Assembly: GCF_000177335.1 (NCBI RefSeq)
Contig: NZ_ADFP01000059.1
Coordinates: forward strand, 1 to 38,674
Reading direction: 5' to 3'
From: Pyramidobacter piscolens W5455
Lineage (GTDB): Bacteria; Synergistota; Synergistia; Synergistales; Dethiosulfovibrionaceae
DNA: 38,674 bases
The position numbers were made by a program, and so were the translations under genes. The notes beneath the pieces were generated by a model. That model saw only the letters and a list, made by a program, of their open reading frames with translations, was not told where the DNA came from and ran no database searches. This document shows, piece after piece, positions 23,404 through 33,336 of the stretch. Each line of letters begins with the position of its first letter. Within the stretch, counting starts at the first letter, position 1.

Positions 23404-25875
23404 ATGCTTTGTTCCCGAAAGGCCCGCGACGGATCAGACCGGAGGGAAGCCCTTGCGGATCATGTTCGGCTGGTTGCGGACTTATGCGAGCGGAGCTGTC
23501 GAAAATTCGGCGTACCGTCTTTGGGGCGTCTGGTCGGGCTCGTTCATGACGCGGGAAAAAGTTCCGAACAATGGCAGCGCTACCTGCTGAGCGATGAACA
23601 GAGTGAAATGATTCCTCACGCGCCGACGGGTGCAAAACTGCTCTGCCGGATAGCGCAGGAATTTCCGGACGAGTCATACGAACGGTATGTGGCCGAGATT
23701 GCCGAACTGGTTGTTTGGGGCCACCATAGCGGGCTTCCCGACATGGTCGAGCCCGACGGGGCGGCTTCCTATGAAGAGCGTCTTCAAGAGCCTCCCGACG
23801 CGGCTCAAGCGGAAGCGATCGCGCGATTTCAGCAAGGGGTTGTTCCGCAAGACGATATCCGTAAGCTGCTCAAGTCGGCTGCCGAAGAACTGCGAACGAT
23901 AATGAAAGTTTTTACGGAACGCTGCAATGCCGACGTTTATCCCGAAGACGTCAGACAAGAAAACCGTTCCTCTGGAGAAAAGCGAAAAATATTGCACCGC
24001 CGCGCGGAAAAACGAGAATTTTTCAGGGGCCTGCTGACGCGAATGGCGTTCTCCTGCCTTTGCGACGGCGACAGGTACGCTTCGGCCTGCTGGGAAAATC
24101 GTCTTGAGGCGGCGACGTACACAACGGATCCGAAGCTTTGGGCGGAGCTGGCGGCAAAACTTGAAAAACGCCTTGACGGTTTTCCCGACGCTCCGATCAA
24201 CACGGCGCGCCGCCAGATCTCCGATGAATGTCTGGAATCGGCGAAAAAAATGCGGGAACCGTCCGGCATTTACCGCCTCAACGTCGTTACCGGCGGCGGC
24301 AAGACGCTCGCCGTGATGAGAAGCGCTCTGTATCTGGCACGAAAGTTTGGAAAAGATCACGTATTTTATGTGGCGCCGTTCACGACGATTATCGATCAGA
24401 CAGCGCAAAATCTGCGCGAGACGTTCGGCCGCGGCGACATCCTTCTTGAGCATCACTCGAATCTTGTCGGCCCCGGCACGGATGAAAACGAGAAACGGCT
24501 GCACGAAAAAGAGGACCAGCTGGACAAGTTTGCGGAGCGCTGGGATATCCCGATCATTCTTACCTCTCAGGTCCAGTTCCTCGAGGCACTTTTTTCCGGC
24601 CGCGGACAGTGCGTGCGCCGCATGCACCAGCTGTGCAATTCGGTGCTGATTTTCGACGAAGTGCAAAGCGTTCCCGTCAAGTGTATCAGCATGTTCAACC
24701 TGGCGATAGATTTCCTTGCCGGCTTCTGCGGCTGCACGGTAATCCTCTGTTCGGCGACTCAGCCTGCCTTGGAAGAGATCGCCCGTCCGCTGCGCTTTTC
24801 GGAACCTGCCGATCTGGTTCGGGACGTCAGAAAACGTTTCCCCGTCTTTGATCGCGTTCAGATCGTCGATAAGACACAGGAAGAGCCTTACACGGCGGAA
24901 ACTCTCTCTGAATTCGTTCTTCAACTTTCCCGCGAGATCAGGAGCGTCCTGATCGTTCTCAATACGAAGAAAGCGGTGAAAGAAGCCTACGCGCAGTTGA
25001 AGGCGAAAGGCCGCGCCGGCGTTGCTTTCTTTCATTTGAGCACCAACATGTGCGGCGCTCACCGTCTGGCGAAAATCGCCGAGATGAATTCGCTCCTGGC
25101 TCAGCATAAGGCGGTGATCTGCGTCAGCACCAATCTGATCGAGGCCGGCGTCGATATTTCTTTCGACGCGGTGATCCGTTCCAAGACAGGGCTGGACAGT
25201 TTGACGCAGGCGTCCGGCCGCTGCAACCGGAACAAGTTCGTGGAACGCGGCTATGTCTACCTTATCCGTTACGAAGAAACAGGTCTCGCCATGCTGCCCG
25301 ATCTGCGCAGGGCGCAGGATGCGATGACCCGCGTTCTTTCCGATATGCCGTTTTTCCCCGTGCAGGATTATTTTTCCGAAGAAACGCTTCGCGCGTATTA
25401 TCGTTACTATTACCATGGGCAGCGCGGATCGATGGACTATCCTGCGCCTCATGACGCCGGACGGACGCTTTTCGATTACCTCGCGGCGAACAGAACGGCG
25501 CGGGTAGAATATGAAAGCAGGCACGAAAGGGCGCACCATGGAATCCTGCACCAGGCGTTTCGCACGGCTGGCAGGGAGTTTCGCGTCATCGACGAGAACA
25601 CGACGGGAATCCTTGTCCCGTACGGCAAAGGGATCGAATTGCAGCGGCAGCTGCTTTCCGCTTCGGATTATCTTGATAAAAAGACGCTCTTTCGCGAGTT
25701 GCAGCGGTATTCGGTCAGTGTCTATCCAGACGGCCTGAGGAAATTGGAAAAAGACCACAAACTGCTTTTTTTCGAGGACTTGGGAATTTATTGTTTGCTG
25801 GACGAAGAGTCTTATGATGACGAATATGGTATAGTTTTTGAGGGCGGCGTCGATCCGGCCAAGTACATTTGCTGA
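23404..25875 (+). CDS. cas3: Cas3 nuclease-helicase, type I-C
   Basis: An 823-residue type I-C Cas3. The HD nuclease motif is VHDAGK (His48-Asp49) and a conserved HHSG is near 107. The helicase has TGGGKT (296-301), DEVQ (418-421), LCSATQPAL and the arginine-finger motif QASGRCNRN. I chose ATG at 23404, because AAAGGAG lies 7 nt upstream. The frame before it has no site and lies in the leader. It opens the I-C operon and is followed after 30 nt by cas5c. GC content is similar to its left neighbours. Confidence 0.96.
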   Translation: MLCSRKARDGSDRREALADHVRLVADLCERSCRKFGVPSLGRLVGLVHDAGKSSEQWQRYLLSDEQSEMIPHAPTGAKLLCRIAQEFPDESYERYVAEIAELVVWGHHSGLPDMVEPDGAASYEERLQEPPDAAQAEAIARFQQGVVPQDDIRKLLKSAAEELRTIMKVFTERCNADVYPEDVRQENRSSGEKRKILHRRAEKREFFRGLLTRMAFSCLCDGDRYASACWENRLEAATYTTDPKLWAELAAKLEKRLDGFPDAPINTARRQISDECLESAKKMREPSGIYRLNVVTGGGKTLAVMRSALYLARKFGKDHVFYVAPFTTIIDQTAQNLRETFGRGDILLEHHSNLVGPGTDENEKRLHEKEDQLDKFAERWDIPIILTSQVQFLEALFSGRGQCVRRMHQLCNSVLIFDEVQSVPVKCISMFNLAIDFLAGFCGCTVILCSATQPALEEIARPLRFSEPADLVRDVRKRFPVFDRVQIVDKTQEEPYTAETLSEFVLQLSREIRSVLIVLNTKKAVKEAYAQLKAKGRAGVAFFHLSTNMCGAHRLAKIAEMNSLLAQHKAVICVSTNLIEAGVDISFDAVIRSKTGLDSLTQASGRCNRNKFVERGYVYLIRYEETGLAMLPDLRRAQDAMTRVLSDMPFFPVQDYFSEETLRAYYRYYYHGQRGSMDYPAPHDAGRTLFDYLAANRTARVEYESRHERAHHGILHQAFRTAGREFRVIDENTTGILVPYGKGIELQRQLLSASDYLDKKTLFRELQRYSVSVYPDGLRKLEKDHKLLFFEDLGIYCLLDEESYDDEYGIVFEGGVDPAKYIC

Positions 25876-25905
25876 ATCGGCAAAAAAGAACAAGGAGGCG
25901 AACGC

Positions 25906-26640
25906 ATGCAAAAAGCCAACAGGGTTGCTTATCAAGTCTGGGGAGAGTATGCGTTGTTCAGCGATCCCCTGACGCGGGTCGGAGGCGAGAAAAGCACCTA
26001 CCCGATCCCGACGTATCAGGCGCTTGTCGGCATTACGGAGAGCATCTATTGGAAACCGACGTTCATCTGGTACATCGACCGAGTGCGCGTGATGAATCCC
26101 ATCAGAATGCAGACGAAAGGAGTAAAGCCGATATTGTACGCGCATGGACCGAATGCGGCTGCGAACACGCTTTCGTACTACACGTATCTGTACAAAGTCC
26201 GTTATCAGGTCGAAGCCCATTTCGAATGGAATCCGAACATGCCCGACCTTGCTCCGGATCGCAACGAAGACAAACATTTTCAGATCGCGCAGCGAATGAT
26301 CAAACGAGGCGGACGGCGGGATATCTTTCTCGGCACGCGCGAATGCCAGGGATATGTCGAACCGTGTACGTTTGGAGAAGGGAGGGGGGCTTACGATCAG
26401 ACGCCTGAACTGGGTTTTGGCATGATGTATCATGGGCTCAATTATCCTTCTGATACTGGCAGGGAAAAGCTGGAACTGAGACTTTGGCGTCCTGTAATGG
26501 CGTATGGAATTATTAACTTTATGTTGCCATATCAATGCACCGAGGTCAGAGAACTGTGTGATTGGGAGAAAGAATCCTTTATGTTGAGGCGCAACTGCCA
26601 ACCTGTGGAAGAGCTGTGCAGGGAGGCGATACAAGCATGA
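25906..26640 (+). CDS. cas5c: Cas5c crRNA-processing endoribonuclease
   Basis: A 244-residue Cas5c (Cas5d) protein. In type I-C it replaces Cas6: it cuts the repeat and stays on the 5' handle. The start QKANRVAYQVWGEYALFSDP and the block YPIPTYQALVGITESIYWKP are characteristic. RRDIFLGTRECQGYVEPCTF lies in the ferredoxin-like core. AAGGAGG precedes the ATG. Its last codons overlap the cas8c ATG (ATGA). The last 200 bp become clearly AT-richer, continuing into cas8c. Confidence 0.96.
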   Translation: MQKANRVAYQVWGEYALFSDPLTRVGGEKSTYPIPTYQALVGITESIYWKPTFIWYIDRVRVMNPIRMQTKGVKPILYAHGPNAAANTLSYYTYLYKVRYQVEAHFEWNPNMPDLAPDRNEDKHFQIAQRMIKRGGRRDIFLGTRECQGYVEPCTFGEGRGAYDQTPELGFGMMYHGLNYPSDTGREKLELRLWRPVMAYGIINFMLPYQCTEVRELCDWEKESFMLRRNCQPVEELCREAIQA

Positions 26641-28712
26641 GCTGGTTGCAAAAACTGTATGATACCTACGACAACTGTGCGGAGGTACTGAAATCGAATC
26701 GAGAGATTGTTGATGCTCCAATGCTTGCACCCGTAGGGCAGATGGTTCAATCCGTTCAGGTTGAACTAACGCTTGATACTGGAGGAAAGATTATCGATGC
26801 GCGGGTAATAGAAGAGCGCGAAGAACAGAACACGTTCATCCCATGTACGGAAGATTCTCAGAATCGAACGAGCGGCGCGTGCGCGCATGTACTCTTCGAC
26901 AAGCTTAAGTATATGGCCGGCGACTACTATGATTATCTCTGGCTCAAAAGCAACGAGGAACCATCAGATAAACTTCGTAAGAAGAATGAAGAAAGCCGCC
27001 AGGAATTCCATGAAGCCCGTACACTTTATATGCAGCGCCTGAATGAACTAGCGGCACGATGTGATGGAATTGTCAAAAAGCATCTTGACGTAATCGTGAC
27101 TTATTTAAAAAGGAATACTCTGGTATCGGACCTCATTGCACGGAATATCCTCAGAGGTAGTATTCCGGAGCATATTGTGGCTGTGCAGGTTCCTCGTAAA
27201 GAAATCGTAAAATATCCTCTTTACAATAGAAAAATCGTCCCTGATGTATCTGAGGCTTTTGTCCGAATCCGCGTTCATTACCCGGGAGAAGTGAGAGACA
27301 AAATTTGGGAGGTGCCGGCTTTCTGGCAGTCCTATAAAGAATACTATCTGGAAAAATTGGAGGCTGAACGCGGTACGGACTTATGTTATGTACAGGGGTG
27401 GGAAATTGTTCCCGGGCTGAAACATCTTTGTCGTATCCCATTTACGAACTCAAAGTCGAAACTGATCTCCTCAAATGATTCTGAGAACTTTACCTATCGA
27501 GGCCGCTTCGCTACGTCCAAACAGGCTATGTGTGTGGGGTATGAGACTTCGCAAAAAGCTTTTAACGCTCTGCGATGGTTGGTACAGAAACAGAGTTGGC
27601 ATGAGAAAGGGCAGATTTATGTTATCTGGGGAACGAAAAACCAGAGAATCCCGGCCTTTGACGATGACAGCGCAGACCTTTTGACAGAGGATCCAACGGA
27701 TAATTCGACTTTTGACGGCGATATTAATACCCGTGAGGGATTTGCGAAGCGTCTGATTCTTGTCATGCAGGGATACAAAAAAGAGCTGGATGGGGCTTCG
27801 CAAGTTGTCGTGCTGGGGCTGAATTCAGCTACAGACGGTCGGTTAGCCGTGACCTATTATCAAGAAGTGTCCGGCTCGGATTTTCTGAACCGAATCGAAA
27901 ACTGGCACAATACCTGCCAATGGCTTCATACGTACAAGCGCGACAAGAAGGGCGAAAAGAAAATGCATGCCTTTTTCGGAGCCCCTGCGCCTCTGGATAT
28001 CATCAAGGCGGCATACCAAATTTCTCCGGCTGATCCCAGACCTAAGCCCCAACACCCCATACCCGACCATCTGCTTCATGCCACAATGGATCGTTTGATC
28101 CCCTGCATTTTGGAGAGCCGCCCGTTGCCGGGGGATCTTGTCAAAACGCTGTTCAGACGCGCTTCAAATCCGGCGGCTGTAAAGGAAGACTTGGATCGCG
28201 AAATGATCATGACGATCACCTGCGCGCTTGTAAGAAAATACTATAACGATCGAGGACAAAAGGAGGAGATAACGGTGGCGCTTCAACCCGATTACCCGGA
28301 TCGCAGTTATCAGTTCGGCCGCTTGCTGGCGTATGCTGAAAATATCGAAGGTTATGTGAACAAGCTCGACGGAGAGAACAGGCAGACCAATGCAGAGCGT
28401 TTGATGCATCAGTTCTCCAAGCGCCCCATGAAAACATGGCAGATTTTGGAATCACAGCTCCAGCCGTACACTGGAAAGTTACAGAGCTCAAGATTCGGAC
28501 TAAAAGCCAGACTTATGGCGGAAATAAACGAAATTGTTTCTGGCTTGTCCGAATGGACAGATGATTTGGACAAACCGCTGACGGAACTTTTTATCCTCGG
28601 GTACCGCTGCCAGTTGGAAAAATTGCAGAAGGACATGAAAGCCGCCGCAGAAGCGAAAGCGCAAAAGGAACGCGAGAAAAGAGCTGCTGAGCAGCAAGAT
28701 TCTGAAGAATAA
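26637..28712 (+). CDS. cas8c: Cas8c large subunit, type I-C
   Basis: A 691-residue Cas8c/Csd1 protein, the PAM-recognising large subunit of the I-C effector, which also supplies a Cas11-like small subunit from an internal start in known systems. MSWLQKLYDTYDNCAEVLKS is the canonical N-terminus; NFTYRGRFATSKQAMCVGYE is also typical. I chose the ATG inside the cas5c stop (ATGA). The C-terminal 150 residues (LAYAENIEGYVNKLDGENRQ onward) are helical and match the Cas11-like part. Codon use is AT-richer than in cas3 or cas1 beside it. Confidence 0.95.
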   Translation: MSWLQKLYDTYDNCAEVLKSNREIVDAPMLAPVGQMVQSVQVELTLDTGGKIIDARVIEEREEQNTFIPCTEDSQNRTSGACAHVLFDKLKYMAGDYYDYLWLKSNEEPSDKLRKKNEESRQEFHEARTLYMQRLNELAARCDGIVKKHLDVIVTYLKRNTLVSDLIARNILRGSIPEHIVAVQVPRKEIVKYPLYNRKIVPDVSEAFVRIRVHYPGEVRDKIWEVPAFWQSYKEYYLEKLEAERGTDLCYVQGWEIVPGLKHLCRIPFTNSKSKLISSNDSENFTYRGRFATSKQAMCVGYETSQKAFNALRWLVQKQSWHEKGQIYVIWGTKNQRIPAFDDDSADLLTEDPTDNSTFDGDINTREGFAKRLILVMQGYKKELDGASQVVVLGLNSATDGRLAVTYYQEVSGSDFLNRIENWHNTCQWLHTYKRDKKGEKKMHAFFGAPAPLDIIKAAYQISPADPRPKPQHPIPDHLLHATMDRLIPCILESRPLPGDLVKTLFRRASNPAAVKEDLDREMIMTITCALVRKYYNDRGQKEEITVALQPDYPDRSYQFGRLLAYAENIEGYVNKLDGENRQTNAERLMHQFSKRPMKTWQILESQLQPYTGKLQSSRFGLKARLMAEINEIVSGLSEWTDDLDKPLTELFILGYRCQLEKLQKDMKAAAEAKAQKEREKRAAEQQDSEE

Positions 28713-28732
28713 TAATAACGGAGGAGATAACG

Positions 28733-29599
28733 ATGTCAGTTCTGCAGAACAAAATCGATTTTGCCGTAATACTGTCTGTGAATAACGCCAATCCCAATGG
28801 CGATCCGCTGAATGGCAATCGTCCCCGCGAGAATTACGACGGCTATGGCGAGATTTCCGACGTTTGCCTGAAACGCAAAATCCGCAACCGCTGGCAGGAC
28901 CTTGAACAAAAAATTTTCGTTCAGGCGGCTGAACGCGCGGACGACGGTTATAACAGTCTGAAAGAACGCGCGGAGAAAGAGTTGAGCGAAGACGACAGGA
29001 AAGACCGCGAGCGCTATGCGCGCGAAGCCTGCAAGAAGTGGCTCGATGTAAGAAGCTTTGGGCAGGTGTTTGCCTTCGACAACAAAAATGACGACGAAGA
29101 AAAAGGTAAGGGCGTTTCCGTCGGCGTGCGCGGCCCCGTAACCGTTCAATCGGCCATGACCGTTTTGCCGGTTAATATCGACAGCATGCAGATCACGAAA
29201 AGCGTCAACGGAAAGCCGACCAAGGACGGTTCCAAATCACCGGATACCATGGGTATGAAGCACCGCGTCGCACACAGCGTCTATGTTTTCTACGGCAGCA
29301 TCAACTGTCAGCTGGCCGAGAAGACGGGTTTTTCCGAGGAAGATGCGGAACTGCTTCATAAAGCGCTGATCACGCTCTTTGAAAACGACGCGTCGTCAGC
29401 TCGTCCGGACGGCAGCATGGAAGTGAAGCGCGTCTATTGGTGGAAGCACAACTGCAAGACAGGGCAATATAGTTCCGCGCAGGTGCACAGAAGCCTGTCG
29501 GTCACGGCTCCTGAGGATGCGACGAGCTGGAGGGAGTACAAAGTCGAGGTGACGCCACTTGATGGTTTGAACCCAGAGGAATACAGCGCGGTGGAGTGA
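28733..29599 (+). CDS. cas7c: Cas7c backbone subunit, type I-C
   Basis: A 288-residue Cas7c (Csd2) protein, the crRNA-coating backbone of the type I-C complex. It starts NKIDFAVILSVNNANPNGDP and has the next blocks GYGEISDVCLKRKIRNRWQD and VGVRGPVTVQSAMTVLPVNI. FCHK-like segment HRVAHSVYVFYGSINCQLAE follows. GGAGG precedes the ATG. It is spaced 20 nt after cas8c and one base before cas4. GC content returns to the local level in this gene. Confidence 0.96.
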   Translation: MSVLQNKIDFAVILSVNNANPNGDPLNGNRPRENYDGYGEISDVCLKRKIRNRWQDLEQKIFVQAAERADDGYNSLKERAEKELSEDDRKDRERYAREACKKWLDVRSFGQVFAFDNKNDDEEKGKGVSVGVRGPVTVQSAMTVLPVNIDSMQITKSVNGKPTKDGSKSPDTMGMKHRVAHSVYVFYGSINCQLAEKTGFSEEDAELLHKALITLFENDASSARPDGSMEVKRVYWWKHNCKTGQYSSAQVHRSLSVTAPEDATSWREYKVEVTPLDGLNPEEYSAVE

Positions 29600-29600
29600 C

Positions 29601-30250
29601 ATGCCTCTCTCCGACGAGTACATTTTGATCTCCGGACTTCAGCATTTATTGTTCTGTCCGCGCCAGTGGGCGCTGATCCACATCGAGCGGCAGTGGCAGG
29701 AAAACATCTTCACGGCGCAGGGCCGCCTGCTTCACGAAAAAGCCCATTCCGACGAGAGCGAGAACCGCCCCGGCCTGCACGTCGCCCGCGGCCTGCCCCT
29801 GCGCTGCGAGCGCCTGAAGATCTCCGGCGTGGCCGACGTCGTCGAGTTCCATCAGGACGACGCCGGCGTGCTTCTGCCGGGACAGAAAGGAACATGGCGT
29901 CCCTACCCCGTGGAGTACAAACACGGCCGCCCCAAGACGAAAGACTGCGATCGCATCCAACTCTGCGCCCAGGCCGCCTGTCTCGAAGAAATGCTCGACT
30001 GCCGTATCGAAACAGGCGCCCTCTTTTACGGGACTCCGCGCCGCCGCGAAGAAGTCGCCTTCACCCCCCAGCTCCGCGCCGAAATGGAAAACGCCTGCGC
30101 CCAGGCCCATCAGCTCCTCGACGCTGGCGTCATCCCGCCGGCTGTTTTTTTGCCCCACTGCAAGAGCTGCTCCATCGGCGACATCTGCCAGCCGAAAATG
30201 AGCCGCACTGTGAAAAACTACCTGAAAAAACATCTTGAGGAGGCGGCCGT

Positions 30251-30254
<4 letters not shown>
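29601..30254 (+). CDS. cas4: Cas4 nuclease, type I-C
   Basis: A 217-residue Cas4, a RecB-like nuclease with a 4Fe-4S cluster that trims prespacers and selects PAM orientation. Cluster cysteines are Cys19 (LLFCPRQ) and Cys187, Cys190 and Cys196 (CKSCSIGDICQP). The nuclease site is visible as Asp79 (GVADVVE) and the E105-K107 pair in PVEYKHGRPK. The gene overlaps cas1 by four bases (ATGA). It is present only in the I-C system, as expected, so the two adaptation modules differ in PAM selection. Confidence 0.96.
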
Positions 30255-31282
<1,028 letters not shown>

Positions 31283-31291
31283 GGCCTTGCC

Positions 31292-31582
31292 ATGCTCGTA
31301 GTCATCGCGTATGACGTCAGCACCGACAGCGCTGGCGGGGCGAAACGCCTGCGCCGCGTCGCCAGGTTGTGCGAGAATCACGGCGCCCGCGTCCAGTTCT
31401 CCGTGTTCGAATGCAAACTCGATTGGGCCCAGTGGATCACCCTGAAAGCCCAGCTGATCGCCCAAATCGATCCGGAAGTGGACAGCCTGCGCTTTTACCT
31501 TCTGGGCAACAACTGGGAAAAACGAGTGGAACACATAGGCGCGAAAAAAAGTTACAACCCGGAATCGGCGCTGATCCTGTGA
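31292..31582 (+). CDS. cas2: Cas2, type I-C
   Basis: A 96-residue Cas2 with the typical first strand MLVVIAYDVSTDS (Asp8) and RVQFSVFECKL. It forms the adaptation complex with Cas1 and Cas4 of the same operon. The start is ATG 9 nt after cas1; GAGG overlaps the cas1 stop codon. It is the last cas gene before the leader. Confidence 0.96.
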   Translation: MLVVIAYDVSTDSAGGAKRLRRVARLCENHGARVQFSVFECKLDWAQWITLKAQLIAQIDPEVDSLRFYLLGNNWEKRVEHIGAKKSYNPESALIL

Positions 31583-31807
31583 GCGCGAAGCCCAAGCGCG
31601 CAAAAATCAGCGCTCCGGCAAACGCACGTCGAACCATCCAGCTGCGAAGAAAATTCGTCATACGTTCCCTAGGCCGCCGCGGTTAATGGGAACACGGAAA
31701 AATCCTCGTAAGATACACTGTAAAAGCCACAAGGAAATGAAGCTTGCGACGGACTCCGCGGGAGCATTTCGAGAAAGCGGAGAAATACCCGTCTCAAACG
31801 TACCACT
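31583..31807 (+). promoter_or_regulatory. Leader of the type I-C array
   Basis: The 225-bp sequence between cas2 and the first repeat holds no gene. TAAGAT near 31708 could be a -10 for the array on the plus strand. The first repeat next to it is intact and the last is degenerate, which confirms that this is the leader side. Confidence 0.7.
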
Positions 31808-32418
31808 GTCGCGCCCTCACGGGCGCGCGAATTGAAAGCATGTGTCTGGCCTGCCACAACCGCAAGACGGCGGTCGCGCCCTCACGGGCGCGCGAATTGA
31901 AAGTTCCGCAGCGCCACGCCCTACGAGATCATGCACATGTCGCGCCCTCACGGGCGCGCGAATTGAAAGTTTTGAGATGCTTACAGTATAACACAAAATG
32001 TAGTCGCGCCCTCACGGGCGCGCGAATTGAAAGTTTTTTTGACCCCGCGATCAGCGGCTTGATCGTAGTCGCGCCCTCACGGGCGCGCGAATTGAAAGGG
32101 TTTTACGTCGACGCGGCGCGTGCAGCAGCTCGTGTCGCGCCCTCACGGGCGCGCGAATTGAAAGAAGGACAACGAAGGCAACTACCTGTGGCAGCCCGTC
32201 GCGCCCTCACGGGCGCGCGAATTGAAAGTGCACGCCAACAGGGCGCTCACGATCGATCTCGGTCGCGCCCTCACGGGCGCGCGAATTGAAAGCGAATCGA
32301 CGGCCGCATGTCTGACCCGCAACCACGTCGCGCCCTCACGGGCGCGCGAATTGAAAGCGGGCAGATCGTCGCCACCGGCGTCACGCAGACGGGTCGCGCC
32401 CTCACGGGCGCGCGAATT
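31808..32418 (+). CRISPR. Type I-C CRISPR array, 10 repeats, 9 spacers
   Basis: A 31-bp repeat, GTCGCGCCCTCACGGGCGCG followed by CGAATTGAAAG, starts at 31808, 31873, 31939, 32003, 32068, 32134, 32198, 32262, 32327 and 32393. Spacers are 33-35 bp. The hairpin GCGCCC/GGGCGC and the ATTGAAAG handle are typical of I-C. The tenth repeat loses its 3' end (GAATTTAAC instead of GAATTGAAAG), so it marks the leader-distal end. Spacer 1 (31839-31872) and spacer 6 (32165-32197) translate to phage protein motifs. Confidence 0.98.
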
Positions 32419-32541
32419 TAACTGGGCTGATTTACTAGCTGTGATGAATTTCTGCTGTTCAAGCGTCTTTTGTGGATCTTTTGCGTTTCACCCGATCGGG
32501 CGATGTGGAATGGTGGCGAGTAGGGTATCATATGATTATGA

Positions 32542-32712
32542 AAGATCGTTGGCGGCGGCGAGATTGGCCTGATTGGCCTGATTGGCAACCGCAAGCTGGC
32601 GGGCGGTGATCTGTGCAAGAAGTGCGCCCAGAAACTTTCGCCAGTGCGCACGCTGTTGCGAAATGCACGCGCTGATCCAGTCTCTGCTGGGCACATCGCG
32701 AGCGGATCATAA
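32542..32712 (+). pseudogene. Fragment of a DUF4428-type zinc-ribbon gene
   Basis: The frame from 32542 reads KIVGGGEIGLIGLIGNRKLA, then GGDLCKKCAQKLSP, and stops at 32712. This resembles the DUF4428 zinc ribbon, in which a CxxC precedes IGLLGNRKL and a second CxxCAKKLSP follows. The first CxxC and the start codon are missing (a TGA lies just upstream), and the sequence after LSP departs from the family. A 9-bp tandem repeat (GATTGGCCT, 32562-32579) duplicated three residues. I consider it a decayed remnant. Confidence 0.6.
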
Positions 32713-32761
32713 AAATAAAAACTAAACGGCCGGCCCCGCCGGCACCAAAGGAGAGATGAGA

Positions 32762-33124
32762 ATGGCAATTTACTGCACATCCTGCGGGAAGAAGTTCGAA
32801 AGCGACGAGCAGCACTTCTGCCCCTACTGCGGCGCGACCCGCCCCGTCGAACAGCCCAAAACCGTCGTGAAGACGCCGCTGCAGGTCGATCCCAAGCGCG
32901 TGCGCGTTGACGAAACCGCCGCGGTCGTGGCGCCAAAAAAGGACAAAGCGCCGCGCAAGAGCCGCTTCTGGTTCTGGCTGGCTGTCGTCGTCATTGCCGT
33001 GGCCGCGGTCGGTTGCTTCTTCCCCGCAAGCCGCGTCCCCTTCCAGCGCCTCTTCGCCGGCGAGCCTTTCAGCGTCGTTTTCGACGACACCGTCAAACAA
33101 ATCGCGGCGCTCTTCGGCCGGTAA
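32762..33124 (+). CDS. Zinc-ribbon protein with one membrane helix
   Basis: A 120-residue protein. The zinc ribbon has two CxxC knuckles, CTSC (about 5-8) and CPYC (about 20-23). A basic linker (KKDKAPRKSR) follows, then one hydrophobic helix FWFWLAVVVIAVAAVGCFF (about 69-87), and an outside tail of about 30 residues. I chose ATG at 32762, because AAGGAG lies 8 nt upstream; the ATG two codons earlier is too close. Function is unknown. It is followed by a terminator. Confidence 0.8.
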   Translation: MAIYCTSCGKKFESDEQHFCPYCGATRPVEQPKTVVKTPLQVDPKRVRVDETAAVVAPKKDKAPRKSRFWFWLAVVVIAVAAVGCFFPASRVPFQRLFAGEPFSVVFDDTVKQIAALFGR

Positions 33125-33190
33125 GCATCGGCCGCCGCGAAATCCACCCCAAAATAAACGGCGCGGTTCCGCGCGAAACCATGCGAATGC

Positions 33191-33223
33191 AAAAAGTCCG
33201 ATGCCTTAAGGCGCCGGACTTTT
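33191..33223 (+). terminator. Rho-independent terminator after zinc-ribbon gene
   Basis: AAAAAGTCCG at 33191-33200 pairs with CGGACTTTTT at 33214-33223, with an inner GCCTTAAGGC palindrome. It works in both directions. Confidence 0.85.
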
Positions 33224-33336
33224 TGCTATGTTCCGCGTGGCGAAGTATTATTGGAGTCCAGTTGTGATTGCGGCGTCTAAAAAACACTCTGTATATTGCC
33301 TTCGGGCGAGGACTTCACGCGAAGGGAGGTGATGCG

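Noticed and set aside
31744..32289. A 181-codon frame across the I-C array
   Set aside because: The translation is the repeat peptide (ALTGARIES, APSRARELK) over and over; it is the CRISPR array.
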